Shown piece by piece: positions 1 to 5,211 of a stretch of DNA of 5,211 nucleotides (position 1 is its first letter; each line of letters starts with the position of its first letter). Position numbers and translations under genes: made by a program. Origin of the DNA: Candidatus Dadabacteria bacterium (GTDB lineage: Bacteria > Desulfobacterota_D > UBA1144 > Nemesobacterales > UBA2774); NCBI GenBank assembly GCA_030632765.1, contig DAOVUC010000149.1, forward strand, positions 1 to 5,211, written 5' to 3'. The notes under the pieces were generated by a model. The model was given only the letters and a program-made list of their open reading frames with translations. It searched no databases and was not told where the DNA came from.

Positions 1-56
1 ACCAGGCAGTTCCGCCAGCGCCGCACCTGACGGCTATGCCGGTAAGGAGGGGGTGG
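1..56. other. GC-rich stretch at window edge that does not match the adjacent gene
   Basis: The first 60 bases contain 40 G or C (67%), against about 40% for the rest of the window. The change falls just where HisA similarity begins. No frame in this stretch gives recognisable HisA sequence, although the region should encode the part of HisA holding its second phosphate-binding loop. Reading 52-57 one base out of frame gives Gly-Gly, as the family expects, so an indel near the G-rich run at 49-57 is possible. A sequence-end or assembly artefact is the simplest explanation. A real rearrangement that truncates hisA is the alternative. Confidence 0.5.
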
Positions 57-188
57 GTTATTGCTACAATGGAAGATCTTGAGAAACTGGCTTCAATAGA
101 GCATTTAGGCTTATATGGAGCTATACTAGGGAAGTCAATTTATACCGGCAGTATTAATCTAAAAGAGGCAATACAAAGGTACTCCTAA
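3..188 (+). CDS. hisA: HisA C-terminal end (ProFAR isomerase), partial, 5' part anomalous
   Basis: This is the 3' end of 1-(5-phosphoribosyl)-5-[(5-phosphoribosylamino)methylideneamino]imidazole-4-carboxamide isomerase, the cytoplasmic (beta/alpha)8-barrel enzyme that makes PRFAR, the substrate of HisF. The readable frame begins at base 3 and stops with TAA at 186-188. From about base 57 the translation is typical of the HisA C-terminus: [13 protein letters not shown], then [18 protein letters not shown], then KEAIQRYS. This tail includes the last helix-strand pair and the conserved GKxxYTG segment. Upstream of base 57 the same frame ([18 protein letters not shown]) does not resemble HisA. 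The expected IASGG phosphate-binding motif just before the match is missing. Identity of the tail is supported both by sequence and by the hisF start directly after it. The first ~56 bases may be chimeric or erroneous, so the true HisA portion may begin only near 52-60. Confidence 0.8.
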   Translation, partial: QAVPPAPHLTAMPVRRGWVIATMEDLEKLASIEHLGLYGAILGKSIYTGSINLKEAIQRYS

Positions 189-947
189 ATGTTATCTAAA
201 AGAATAATTCCATGCTTGGATGTAAAAGACGGAAGAGTGGTAAAAGGGGTGAATTTCGTCAATTTAAGAGACGCCGGAGACCCGGTCGAGATCGCAAAGA
301 AGTATAGCGATGAGGGGGCCGACGAAGTCTGTTTTCTGGATATAACCGCTTCTAATGAAGAAAGAAAAACTATGATTGATGTAGTGGAACGTACAGCGGG
401 ACAGGTGTTTGTTCCGCTTACTGTAGGTGGAGGTGTGAGAACGCTTGACGATGTGAGGCAGATGCTGCTTGCAGGGGCCGATAAAGTCTCGATAAACACA
501 GCTGCCGTGAAAAACCCGGATTTCGTCAGAGAAGCTGCGGACAAATTTGGAAGCCAATGCATAGTGGTCGCTATCGACGCCAGAAGATCGGGCGAGAACA
601 AATGGGAAGTGTTCACTCACGGCGGAAGAAACCCTACCGGAATAGACGCTGTAGAATGGGCAAAAAAAATGCAGCAATACGGAGCGGGGGAGATTCTTCT
701 TACCAGTATGGATAAAGACGGAACAAAATCAGGATATGACCTGCCTCTAACTAGAACTATCTCGCGTAATTTAAAAATTCCTATTATCGCCTCAGGCGGA
801 GCCGGCAACCTGGAGCACCTATCGGACGGGGTAGTACTTGGGGAAGCTGACGCTGTACTGGTCGCCTCCATTTTTCACTACGGAGAATATACTATTAAAG
901 AAGCCAAGGATTTCTTAAGCTCAAAAGGCATATCTGTAAGGCAATAA
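189..947 (+). CDS. hisF: HisF, imidazole glycerol phosphate synthase cyclase subunit
   Basis: HisF is the cyclase subunit of imidazole glycerol phosphate synthase. With ammonia delivered by the glutaminase HisH it converts PRFAR to imidazole glycerol phosphate and AICAR in the cytoplasm, linking histidine and purine synthesis. The 252-residue length is normal for this (beta/alpha)8 barrel. The N-terminus reads [20 protein letters not shown], with catalytic Asp11. The second catalytic Asp130 lies in VVAIDARR. Phosphate-binding loops are VGGGVR (79-84) and ASGGAG (201-206), and the signature [14 protein letters not shown] spans 171-184. Residues forming the ammonia gate in the Thermotoga enzyme (Arg5, Glu46, Lys99 and a Glu at about 168) are present. 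The ATG follows the hisA stop with no gap. AAGG at 176-179, inside the hisA end, is a suitable ribosome binding site 9 bases upstream, so translational coupling is likely. No hisH is visible in the window. Confidence 0.98.
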   Translation: MLSKRIIPCLDVKDGRVVKGVNFVNLRDAGDPVEIAKKYSDEGADEVCFLDITASNEERKTMIDVVERTAGQVFVPLTVGGGVRTLDDVRQMLLAGADKVSINTAAVKNPDFVREAADKFGSQCIVVAIDARRSGENKWEVFTHGGRNPTGIDAVEWAKKMQQYGAGEILLTSMDKDGTKSGYDLPLTRTISRNLKIPIIASGGAGNLEHLSDGVVLGEADAVLVASIFHYGEYTIKEAKDFLSSKGISVRQ

Positions 948-963
948 TCACCTTATAAAAAAT

Positions 964-967
964 GGAG
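964..967 (+). promoter_or_regulatory. Ribosome binding site selecting the TTG start of dgt
   Basis: GGAG lies 7 bases before the TTG at 975-977. No in-frame ATG or GTG occurs nearby. The next in-frame Met (residue 29) would remove the conserved N-terminal helix, so this site supports the TTG start. Confidence 0.7.
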
Positions 968-974
968 TTTAATC

Positions 975-2024
975 TTGACGATAAGAGAACAGCTTGAAGA
1001 AATTGAAAAGGAAACATTGTCCCCTCTCGCTTCACTTAGTGCAGAGACAAAGGGGAGAATGAAGCCTGAAGAGAAATGCGCTATTCGAACGGACTTTCAG
1101 AGAGACAGAGACAGGGTTATACATTCAAAATCATTTAGAAGAATGAAACACAAGACACAAGTGTTTCTCTCCCCTACCGATGATCACTATAGAACAAGGC
1201 TTACGCACGTAATAGAGGTGGCCCAGATCGCAAGGACAATCTCTAAGGCGCTAAGATTCAATGAAGACCTGACAGAGGCGATAGCACTAGGTCATGATCT
1301 TGGGCACACACCATTTGGACATGCTGGAGAGGCAATGCTTAATGAAATATTTCCCGGCGGGTTTAAACACGTTATACATAGCCTACGGGTGGTAGACGTT
1401 CTGGAGAAAGGCGGTGAGGGACTAAACCTTACTTACGAAGTACGCGACGGAATCTCCAAGCACTCAAAAGGCATGGGTGCGATAGATAATCCGAAATACA
1501 GACCTGAGACTATGGAGGGTCAAGTTGTTAGAATCTCAGATTTAGTGGCCTATGCTAACCATGATTTAGACGATGCAATCCGCTCCGGAATTATAACAAT
1601 TGATGACGTGCCTAGAGAATGTATCGGTGCCTTGGGGATAACTAATTCCGAGAGAATAAACAAAATGGTCACAGACATAATATTTGAAACAAAAAATCTC
1701 GATGAGAAGAGAGTAATTTCAAGTCCTGAAATTGAGCAAGCCATGCTTGAGTTGAGAAGCTACCTGTTTAATACGGTTTACATGAACGATAAGATTAAAA
1801 ACAATTTTGATAAGGCAAAAAAAGTAATAAAAGAACTCTACGAATATTTTTGTGAGAACCAGGATGAATTTAAGATTATATATCCAAGAGAGCCAAGAGA
1901 CGGAGAAACTCCACAACGAGCGGTATGCGATTTCATAGCCTCTATGACGGACTCATATGCTATTACACTTTATGAAAAGATATTTTTACCCAGGAGATGG
2001 CAAGGAGATATAAGCGCATTTTAA
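975..2024 (+). CDS. dgt: Deoxyguanosinetriphosphate triphosphohydrolase-like HD-domain protein
   Basis: This is a member of the Dgt/dNTP triphosphohydrolase family (HD superfamily), which cleaves dNTPs to deoxynucleosides and triphosphate in the cytoplasm and so adjusts dNTP pools. At 349 residues it matches the shorter dGTPase-like branch, not the ~500-residue E. coli Dgt. Visible motifs are RTDFQRDRDRVIHSKSFRRM (38-57), KTQVF (60-64), RLTHVIEVAQIART (75-88) with metal-ligand His78, and GHDLGHTPFGHAGE (106-119). The last contains metal ligands His107 and Asp108 and the His116/Glu119 pair equivalent to the catalytic pair known from E. coli. EGQVVRISDLVAYANHD (181-197) follows, with metal ligand Asp189. 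The C-terminal helix has RAVCDFIASMTDSYA (315-329). The usual HNxQ after the HD motif reads HVIH at 132-135, so two normally conserved residues are replaced. The start is TTG, 27 bases after hisF, so it is probably in the his operon. True substrate preference cannot be read from sequence. Confidence 0.94.
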   Translation: MTIREQLEEIEKETLSPLASLSAETKGRMKPEEKCAIRTDFQRDRDRVIHSKSFRRMKHKTQVFLSPTDDHYRTRLTHVIEVAQIARTISKALRFNEDLTEAIALGHDLGHTPFGHAGEAMLNEIFPGGFKHVIHSLRVVDVLEKGGEGLNLTYEVRDGISKHSKGMGAIDNPKYRPETMEGQVVRISDLVAYANHDLDDAIRSGIITIDDVPRECIGALGITNSERINKMVTDIIFETKNLDEKRVISSPEIEQAMLELRSYLFNTVYMNDKIKNNFDKAKKVIKELYEYFCENQDEFKIIYPREPRDGETPQRAVCDFIASMTDSYAITLYEKIFLPRRWQGDISAF

Positions 2025-2113
2025 GAATATTAATTTCAGGTAACCTATTTCCTTTCAAAAATACCCCACATTTAATAATTTATAATTTTTAGCTTTTTTA
2101 TAAGACTACTTTT
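2025..2113 (+). promoter_or_regulatory. AT-rich intergenic region, probable promoter for mqnA-mqnD
   Basis: This 89-base gap has only 19 G or C (21%) and is the one substantial gap in the window. A perfect TATAAT lies at 2081-2086, about 28 bases before the first possible mqnA start. No good -35 hexamer sits 16-18 bases upstream of it. TTTCAA at 2053-2058 is 22 bases away, or 15 from an alternative AATAAT at 2074-2079. The -10-like sequence is easily expected by chance in such AT-rich DNA. No convincing hairpin with a U-tract terminates dgt here, so read-through from upstream remains possible. Confidence 0.4.
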
Positions 2114-2926
2114 TTGGTGAAAAAATTGATAAAACTGGGTTCAGTATCGTTTTTAAACGCAAAACCTTTGACATATGCTTTAGAGAATAATCTGCTAAGT
2201 CACGAGTTCTATCTTATACAAACTCCTCCGTCAGAATTATCTTTGAAGCTTCATAATAAGGAAATAGACATAGGGCTCATACCCGTTGCAGAGCTCCTTA
2301 AGAGAAAGAAGTACACTATAGTCCCAGAAATCTCTATTTCTTCAATTGGTAAGGTCGACAGCGTTATTGTAATTTCAAAATCAGATTTAAGAGAACTAAA
2401 AACAATCGCTGTCGATAAACGCTCCCAAAGCTCTACTGCGCTGCTTAGAATAGTGCTTGAAATATTCTACAGCGTTCAAACTACATATGTATCAAGAGAT
2501 ATTGATAAAGAGGATTTCTTAGACGGCGTCGACGGGGCTATGTTGATCGGGGATTCAGGACTTAAAGAATGCTACAAGGCGGATAACCCATATAAACTCT
2601 ATGATTTGGGAGAGATATGGACAACTGAAACTGGGCTACCATTTGTATATGCGGTTTTCGCAGTAAACGAGGGTATTATACTAGGAAAGAACCTGGACGC
2701 TCTTATAGAATCAAAAAACTATGGTCTCGGGATTTTAGACAAGATAGCTGAGACTGAGTCACAAAAAATAGGAATAGAAAAAGACGTATGTCTTAAATAT
2801 TTAACTGACCGGATTAAATACGATTTAGGAACAGAAGAAATCAAAGGGATTATCAAATACAGCGAATTACTCTCAGAACTGAACGAAGCAGAGAAGATTT
2901 CAGATTTAAATATTTATTCCGAATAG
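2114..2926 (+). CDS. mqnA: MqnA, chorismate dehydratase (futalosine menaquinone pathway)
   Basis: MqnA dehydrates chorismate to 3-[(1-carboxyvinyl)oxy]benzoate, the first committed step of the futalosine route to menaquinone. It is a soluble cytoplasmic enzyme with a periplasmic-binding-protein-like fold. The 270-residue length fits the family. Family features seen are the N-terminal LGSVSFLNAKPL (8-19), the segment IDIGLIPVAELLKR (51-64), DKRSQSSTALLRIVL (101-115, with the SxSS/T substrate-loop type motif), the domain-crossover IGDSGLK (145-151) and YDLGEIWTTETGLPFVYAVF (163-182). The start is uncertain. TTG 2114, GTG 2117 and TTG 2126 are in frame, and none has a strong Shine-Dalgarno. GGTGA at 2116-2120 could serve the TTG at 2126, which gives the usual short MIKLGSVSF N-terminus. 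mqnD follows after 19 bases, and this pairing strongly supports the call. Confidence 0.93.
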   Translation: MVKKLIKLGSVSFLNAKPLTYALENNLLSHEFYLIQTPPSELSLKLHNKEIDIGLIPVAELLKRKKYTIVPEISISSIGKVDSVIVISKSDLRELKTIAVDKRSQSSTALLRIVLEIFYSVQTTYVSRDIDKEDFLDGVDGAMLIGDSGLKECYKADNPYKLYDLGEIWTTETGLPFVYAVFAVNEGIILGKNLDALIESKNYGLGILDKIAETESQKIGIEKDVCLKYLTDRIKYDLGTEEIKGIIKYSELLSELNEAEKISDLNIYSE

Positions 2927-2931
2927 AAAAC

Positions 2932-2937
2932 AAGGAG
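2932..2937 (+). promoter_or_regulatory. Strong ribosome binding site for mqnD
   Basis: AAGGAG lies 8 bases before the ATG at 2946, the best Shine-Dalgarno in the window. It contrasts with the weak signal at mqnA and suggests that mqnD is translated more efficiently than mqnA from a shared message. Confidence 0.75.
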
Positions 2938-2945
2938 AAACTCAC

Positions 2946-3782
2946 ATGACAGACAAAATTCAAATGAAACTCGGGCATAGCCCCGATGCCGATGACGCTT
3001 TTATGTTCTATGCCATCGATAAAAATAAAGTTACTTCTGACAAAATAGATTTCATTCAAGTTGTAGAAGATATTCAATCACTTAACAAACGCGCACTTAA
3101 TAAAGAGCTAGAGGTAACTGCTATCTCAGCACACGGATATCTCAAGGTGCAAAACGATTACAGGATTATGTCGTGCGGCGCCAGTATGGGAGAGGGTTAC
3201 GGCCCGATTGTAGTCTCTAAAGATCCGATCCAAAACCTCGAAGGAAAAAAAATTGGAGTGCCCGGAATGCTTACTTCGGCATATTTGCTTCTCTGTATTT
3301 TTGCAGACGGGTTCATACCGGTCGAAATGCCGTTTGATGAAATAATGCCCGCGGTGCAAAACGGCGAGATCGAGACAGGTCTGTTAATACACGAGGGGCA
3401 GTTGACATATAAAGATGCTGGTCTTGAATTGTTTTTTGATATTGGGGAGCTCTGGGCAAAGGAGACCTCACTGCCACTTCCATTAGGTTTAAATGTAGTA
3501 AAGAGGGATTTGGGCGAAGACCTTCAGAGAGAGGCGCACCGAGTACACAAGCAAAGTATCGAGTATGCTCTAACACATAAAGAAGAAGCTCTTGAATATG
3601 CTATGGAATGGGGAAGAGGAATGGAAGTTGAGGTAGGAGAGAAATTTGTGCTCATGTACGTAAATGAATTTACTGTTGAATTGGGTGATAAAGGTAAGGC
3701 TGCTTTGGAGTACCTCTTCGAAAGAGCATTCGAGAAAGGGATTATTACCGAAAAAGGGAATTTGGATATACTAGAGGGTTAA
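2946..3782 (+). CDS. mqnD: MqnD, 1,4-dihydroxy-6-naphthoate synthase (futalosine pathway)
   Basis: MqnD converts cyclic dehypoxanthinylfutalosine to 1,4-dihydroxy-6-naphthoate, a later step of the futalosine menaquinone pathway. It has the same bilobed periplasmic-binding-protein-like fold as MqnA. The 278-residue length is typical. Signature segments are LGHSPDADDAFMFYAI (9-24), TAISAHGYLK (58-67), CGASMGEGYGPIVVS (77-91), KKIGVPGMLTSAYLL (101-115), GLLIHEGQLTY (145-155), and FDIGELWAKETSLPLPLG (164-181). His149 in the IHEGQ motif probably corresponds to the catalytic His145 reported for Thermus MqnD. The start is a clear ATG with a strong ribosome binding site. mqnA lies 19 bases upstream and the aldehyde dehydrogenase 20 bases downstream. 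The intermediate-step enzymes (MqnB, MqnC, MqnE) are not in this window and must be encoded elsewhere if the pathway is complete. Confidence 0.96.
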   Translation: MTDKIQMKLGHSPDADDAFMFYAIDKNKVTSDKIDFIQVVEDIQSLNKRALNKELEVTAISAHGYLKVQNDYRIMSCGASMGEGYGPIVVSKDPIQNLEGKKIGVPGMLTSAYLLLCIFADGFIPVEMPFDEIMPAVQNGEIETGLLIHEGQLTYKDAGLELFFDIGELWAKETSLPLPLGLNVVKRDLGEDLQREAHRVHKQSIEYALTHKEEALEYAMEWGRGMEVEVGEKFVLMYVNEFTVELGDKGKAALEYLFERAFEKGIITEKGNLDILEG

Positions 3783-3802
3783 TATTTCAAAATTGAGTAA
3801 CT

Positions 3803-5211
3803 ATGACGAAAGAATACGATTATTTAATAAACGGGAAATGGCTTAAGAGTGAAAATAAAAGGGAAATTAGGAACCCTTATAATAATGAAGTTATAGGTGT
3901 TATCAATATTCCCGAGCTCGATAAAGCTAAAAAATCCATTGAGTACGCCCAAAGTGCTTTTGAGAAATTTAGACACAGTCCAAGTCACGAAAGAAGCGCA
4001 ATACTAAGAAATATAGTAGATGGGATCAAAAACAGAAAAGAAGAGTTTGCAAAAATATTAGTACTGGAAGGCGGTAAACCTCTTAAGACTGCGAGAGTTG
4101 AAGTCAACCGTGCCATAGCAACCTTCTCGGTTGCCGTGGAAGAAGCAAATAGGTTCTCAAGTGGTGAGGTTCTACCAATAGATATTGTCTCAGGAAATGA
4201 AGAAAGATTTGGTATTACACGCCGCTTTCCGTTAGGTGTTATAATGGGAATATCCCCATTTAACTTTCCGCTTAATCTGGTAGCTCATAAAGTAGCACCC
4301 GCTATCGCTTCAGCAAATACTATGATCTTAAAGCCCGCATCTCAAACTCCAATTTCTGCATTAATGCTGGGAGAGGTAGCAATAGAGGCGGGTCTTCCTG
4401 AAGGCGCTCTTAACATACTGCCGCTGCCTGGCGCACAAATAGAGCCTGTAATCAAAGACGTGCGCATAAAGAAAATTTCATTTACCGGGAGCGATGAAAT
4501 AGGCTGGGAGTTAATGAGGAAATATTCCAAGAAAAAGGTGACGCTTGAGCTAGGCGGAAACGCGGCGACCATAATAGACGAGGACCCGCCTGACCTGGAA
4601 TTCGCGGCAAGCAGAAACGCTTGGGGGGCTTTTTACCAAGCCGGACAAAGCTGTATATCCGTTCAAAGAATGTACGTTCATGAGAAGATATTCGATAAAT
4701 TCCTTGCCAATTTCATAGATGAGACCAAGAAATTAAATCTGGGCGACCCTATGCTTGAAGATACGGATGTAGGCCCTGTGATAGATAATGATTCCGCTGA
4801 CAGGATCATGAACTGGATAGATGAAGCTCTTGAAAACGGGGCTGAGCTTTTAACCGGAGGGAAAAGGGACGGGAAATTAATAGAGCCGACTGTTTTGACC
4901 GGGGTTTCTCATAATTCAAAAGTAAGCTGCGGCGAGGTATTCGGCCCCGTGGTACACGTAGAGCCGTATAAGGATTTTGACGAAGCACTGGACAGGGTAA
5001 ACAATTCCCGCTACGGTCTTCAGGCGGGGATATTTACAAAAGATTTGAAAAAGGCATTTAAAGCATATAACGCACTTCATGTAGGGGGCGTAATAGTAAA
5101 CGACTACCCAAGTTTTAGAGTAGAAAACATGCCATACGGTGGTGTTAAGGATTCAGGGGTTGGAAAAGAAGGACTCCGTCACGCCATTGAAGAGATGACG
5201 GAATTAAAACT
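3803..5211 (+). CDS. NAD(P)-dependent aldehyde dehydrogenase family protein, 3' end cut by window
   Basis: An ATG at 3803 opens a frame that stays open to the window edge (469 codons plus two bases). It encodes a classical aldehyde dehydrogenase, which oxidises an aldehyde to a carboxylate through a cysteine thiohemiacetal using NAD(P)+. Motifs run in family order: GISPFNFPLNL (149-159, oxyanion-hole Asn154), LKPA (176-179, cofactor-binding Lys177), FTGS (227-230), LELGGN (248-253, general-base Glu249), GQSCIS (281-286, nucleophile Cys284), EVFGPV (378-383, Glu378 for ribose binding) and PYGGVKDSG (444-452). The ending EEMTELK usually lies within about ten residues of the stop, so little is missing. 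A GQxCxS catalytic motif occurs in lactaldehyde, succinate-semialdehyde and non-phosphorylating glyceraldehyde-3-phosphate dehydrogenase-like groups, but the substrate is not decidable here. A weak ribosome site (GAG at 3795-3797) precedes the ATG. The gene starts 20 bases after mqnD, so co-transcription is likely. No active-site residue is missing. Confidence 0.95.
   Translation, partial: MTKEYDYLINGKWLKSENKREIRNPYNNEVIGVINIPELDKAKKSIEYAQSAFEKFRHSPSHERSAILRNIVDGIKNRKEEFAKILVLEGGKPLKTARVEVNRAIATFSVAVEEANRFSSGEVLPIDIVSGNEERFGITRRFPLGVIMGISPFNFPLNLVAHKVAPAIASANTMILKPASQTPISALMLGEVAIEAGLPEGALNILPLPGAQIEPVIKDVRIKKISFTGSDEIGWELMRKYSKKKVTLELGGNAATIIDEDPPDLEFAASRNAWGAFYQAGQSCISVQRMYVHEKIFDKFLANFIDETKKLNLGDPMLEDTDVGPVIDNDSADRIMNWIDEALENGAELLTGGKRDGKLIEPTVLTGVSHNSKVSCGEVFGPVVHVEPYKDFDEALDRVNNSRYGLQAGIFTKDLKKAFKAYNALHVGGVIVNDYPSFRVENMPYGGVKDSGVGKEGLRHAIEEMTELK

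Noticed and set aside
1..60. Reverse-strand translation ending in GAGGTAW, reminiscent of the GAGGTSW motif of type 2 isopentenyl diphosphate isomerase
   Set aside because: The match is only about seven residues, and the flanking residues do not fit that family. It is too short to support a call.
44..71. Perfect AAGGAGG at 44-50 followed by ATG at 69-71, as a possible new gene start
   Set aside because: The spacing is 18 bases, too long for initiation. The ATG is an internal codon of the hisA tail, and the frame encodes only the HisA C-terminus.
185..616. Long open frames on the - strand opposite hisF (also 264-677 and 617-871)
   Set aside because: They lie entirely antisense to a well-conserved hisF, have no recognisable domains, and look like by-products of its codon use.
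661..669. A8 runs in hisF (662-669) and mqnD (3245-3252) as possible frameshift sites
   Set aside because: Both genes are full length and in frame across the runs, and no alternative frame product or stimulatory structure was seen.
1550..1916. Short open frames on the - strand opposite dgt
   Set aside because: They are antisense to conserved dGTPase motifs, with low-complexity hydrophobic translations and no supporting start context or homology.
2036..2048. Small palindrome-like AGGTAACCT after dgt as a terminator or operator
   Set aside because: The arms are only four bases with a one-base centre and no U-tract follows, so it is indistinguishable from chance.
3126..3576. Open frames on the - strand opposite mqnD
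   Set aside because: They sit wholly inside the strongly conserved mqnD and show no motif of their own.
4342..4988. Two - strand open frames opposite the aldehyde dehydrogenase
   Set aside because: The + strand frame from 3803 is open throughout and carries all aldehyde dehydrogenase catalytic motifs, so these are shadows.

Overview
The window is bacterial housekeeping DNA at roughly 40% G+C, with all recognisable genes on the + strand and tightly packed. Both ends cut through a gene. The combination of histidine genes, a dNTP triphosphohydrolase and two enzymes of the futalosine (alternative) menaquinone pathway points to a Gram-negative-like environmental bacterium that respires with menaquinone. 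The sequence alone does not fix the phylum. An uncultured deltaproteobacterium-like or related candidate lineage is a guess.

Layout, left to right: the 3' end of hisA (frame readable from 3, HisA-like only from about 57, stop 186-188); hisF (189-947), whose ATG directly follows the hisA stop; a dgt-type HD-domain dNTP triphosphohydrolase (975-2024, TTG start); an 89-base, 21% G+C intergenic gap, the only real gap in the window; mqnA (2114-2926); mqnD (2946-3782); and an NAD(P)-dependent aldehyde dehydrogenase (3803 onward) that runs off the right edge only a few residues before its expected end. The dehydrogenase is open to the window edge with no stop codon.

The genes fall into two probable transcription units. 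The first is hisA-hisF-dgt, with gaps of 0 and 27 bases. The second is mqnA-mqnD-aldehyde dehydrogenase, with gaps of 19 and 20 bases, probably expressed from a promoter in the AT-rich gap at 2025-2113. HisA and HisF catalyse successive steps of histidine synthesis. MqnA and MqnD catalyse the first and a later step of the futalosine pathway from chorismate to menaquinone. Dgt controls dNTP pools, and the aldehyde dehydrogenase has no evident pathway link to its neighbours.

I found no mobile element, CRISPR array, RNA gene or convincing undescribed system. The points most worth a second look are three: the abrupt composition change and loss of HisA similarity in the first ~56 bases; two substitutions in a normally conserved HNxQ motif of the dGTPase homologue; and a shared motif showing that the adjacent MqnA and MqnD are distant paralogues.
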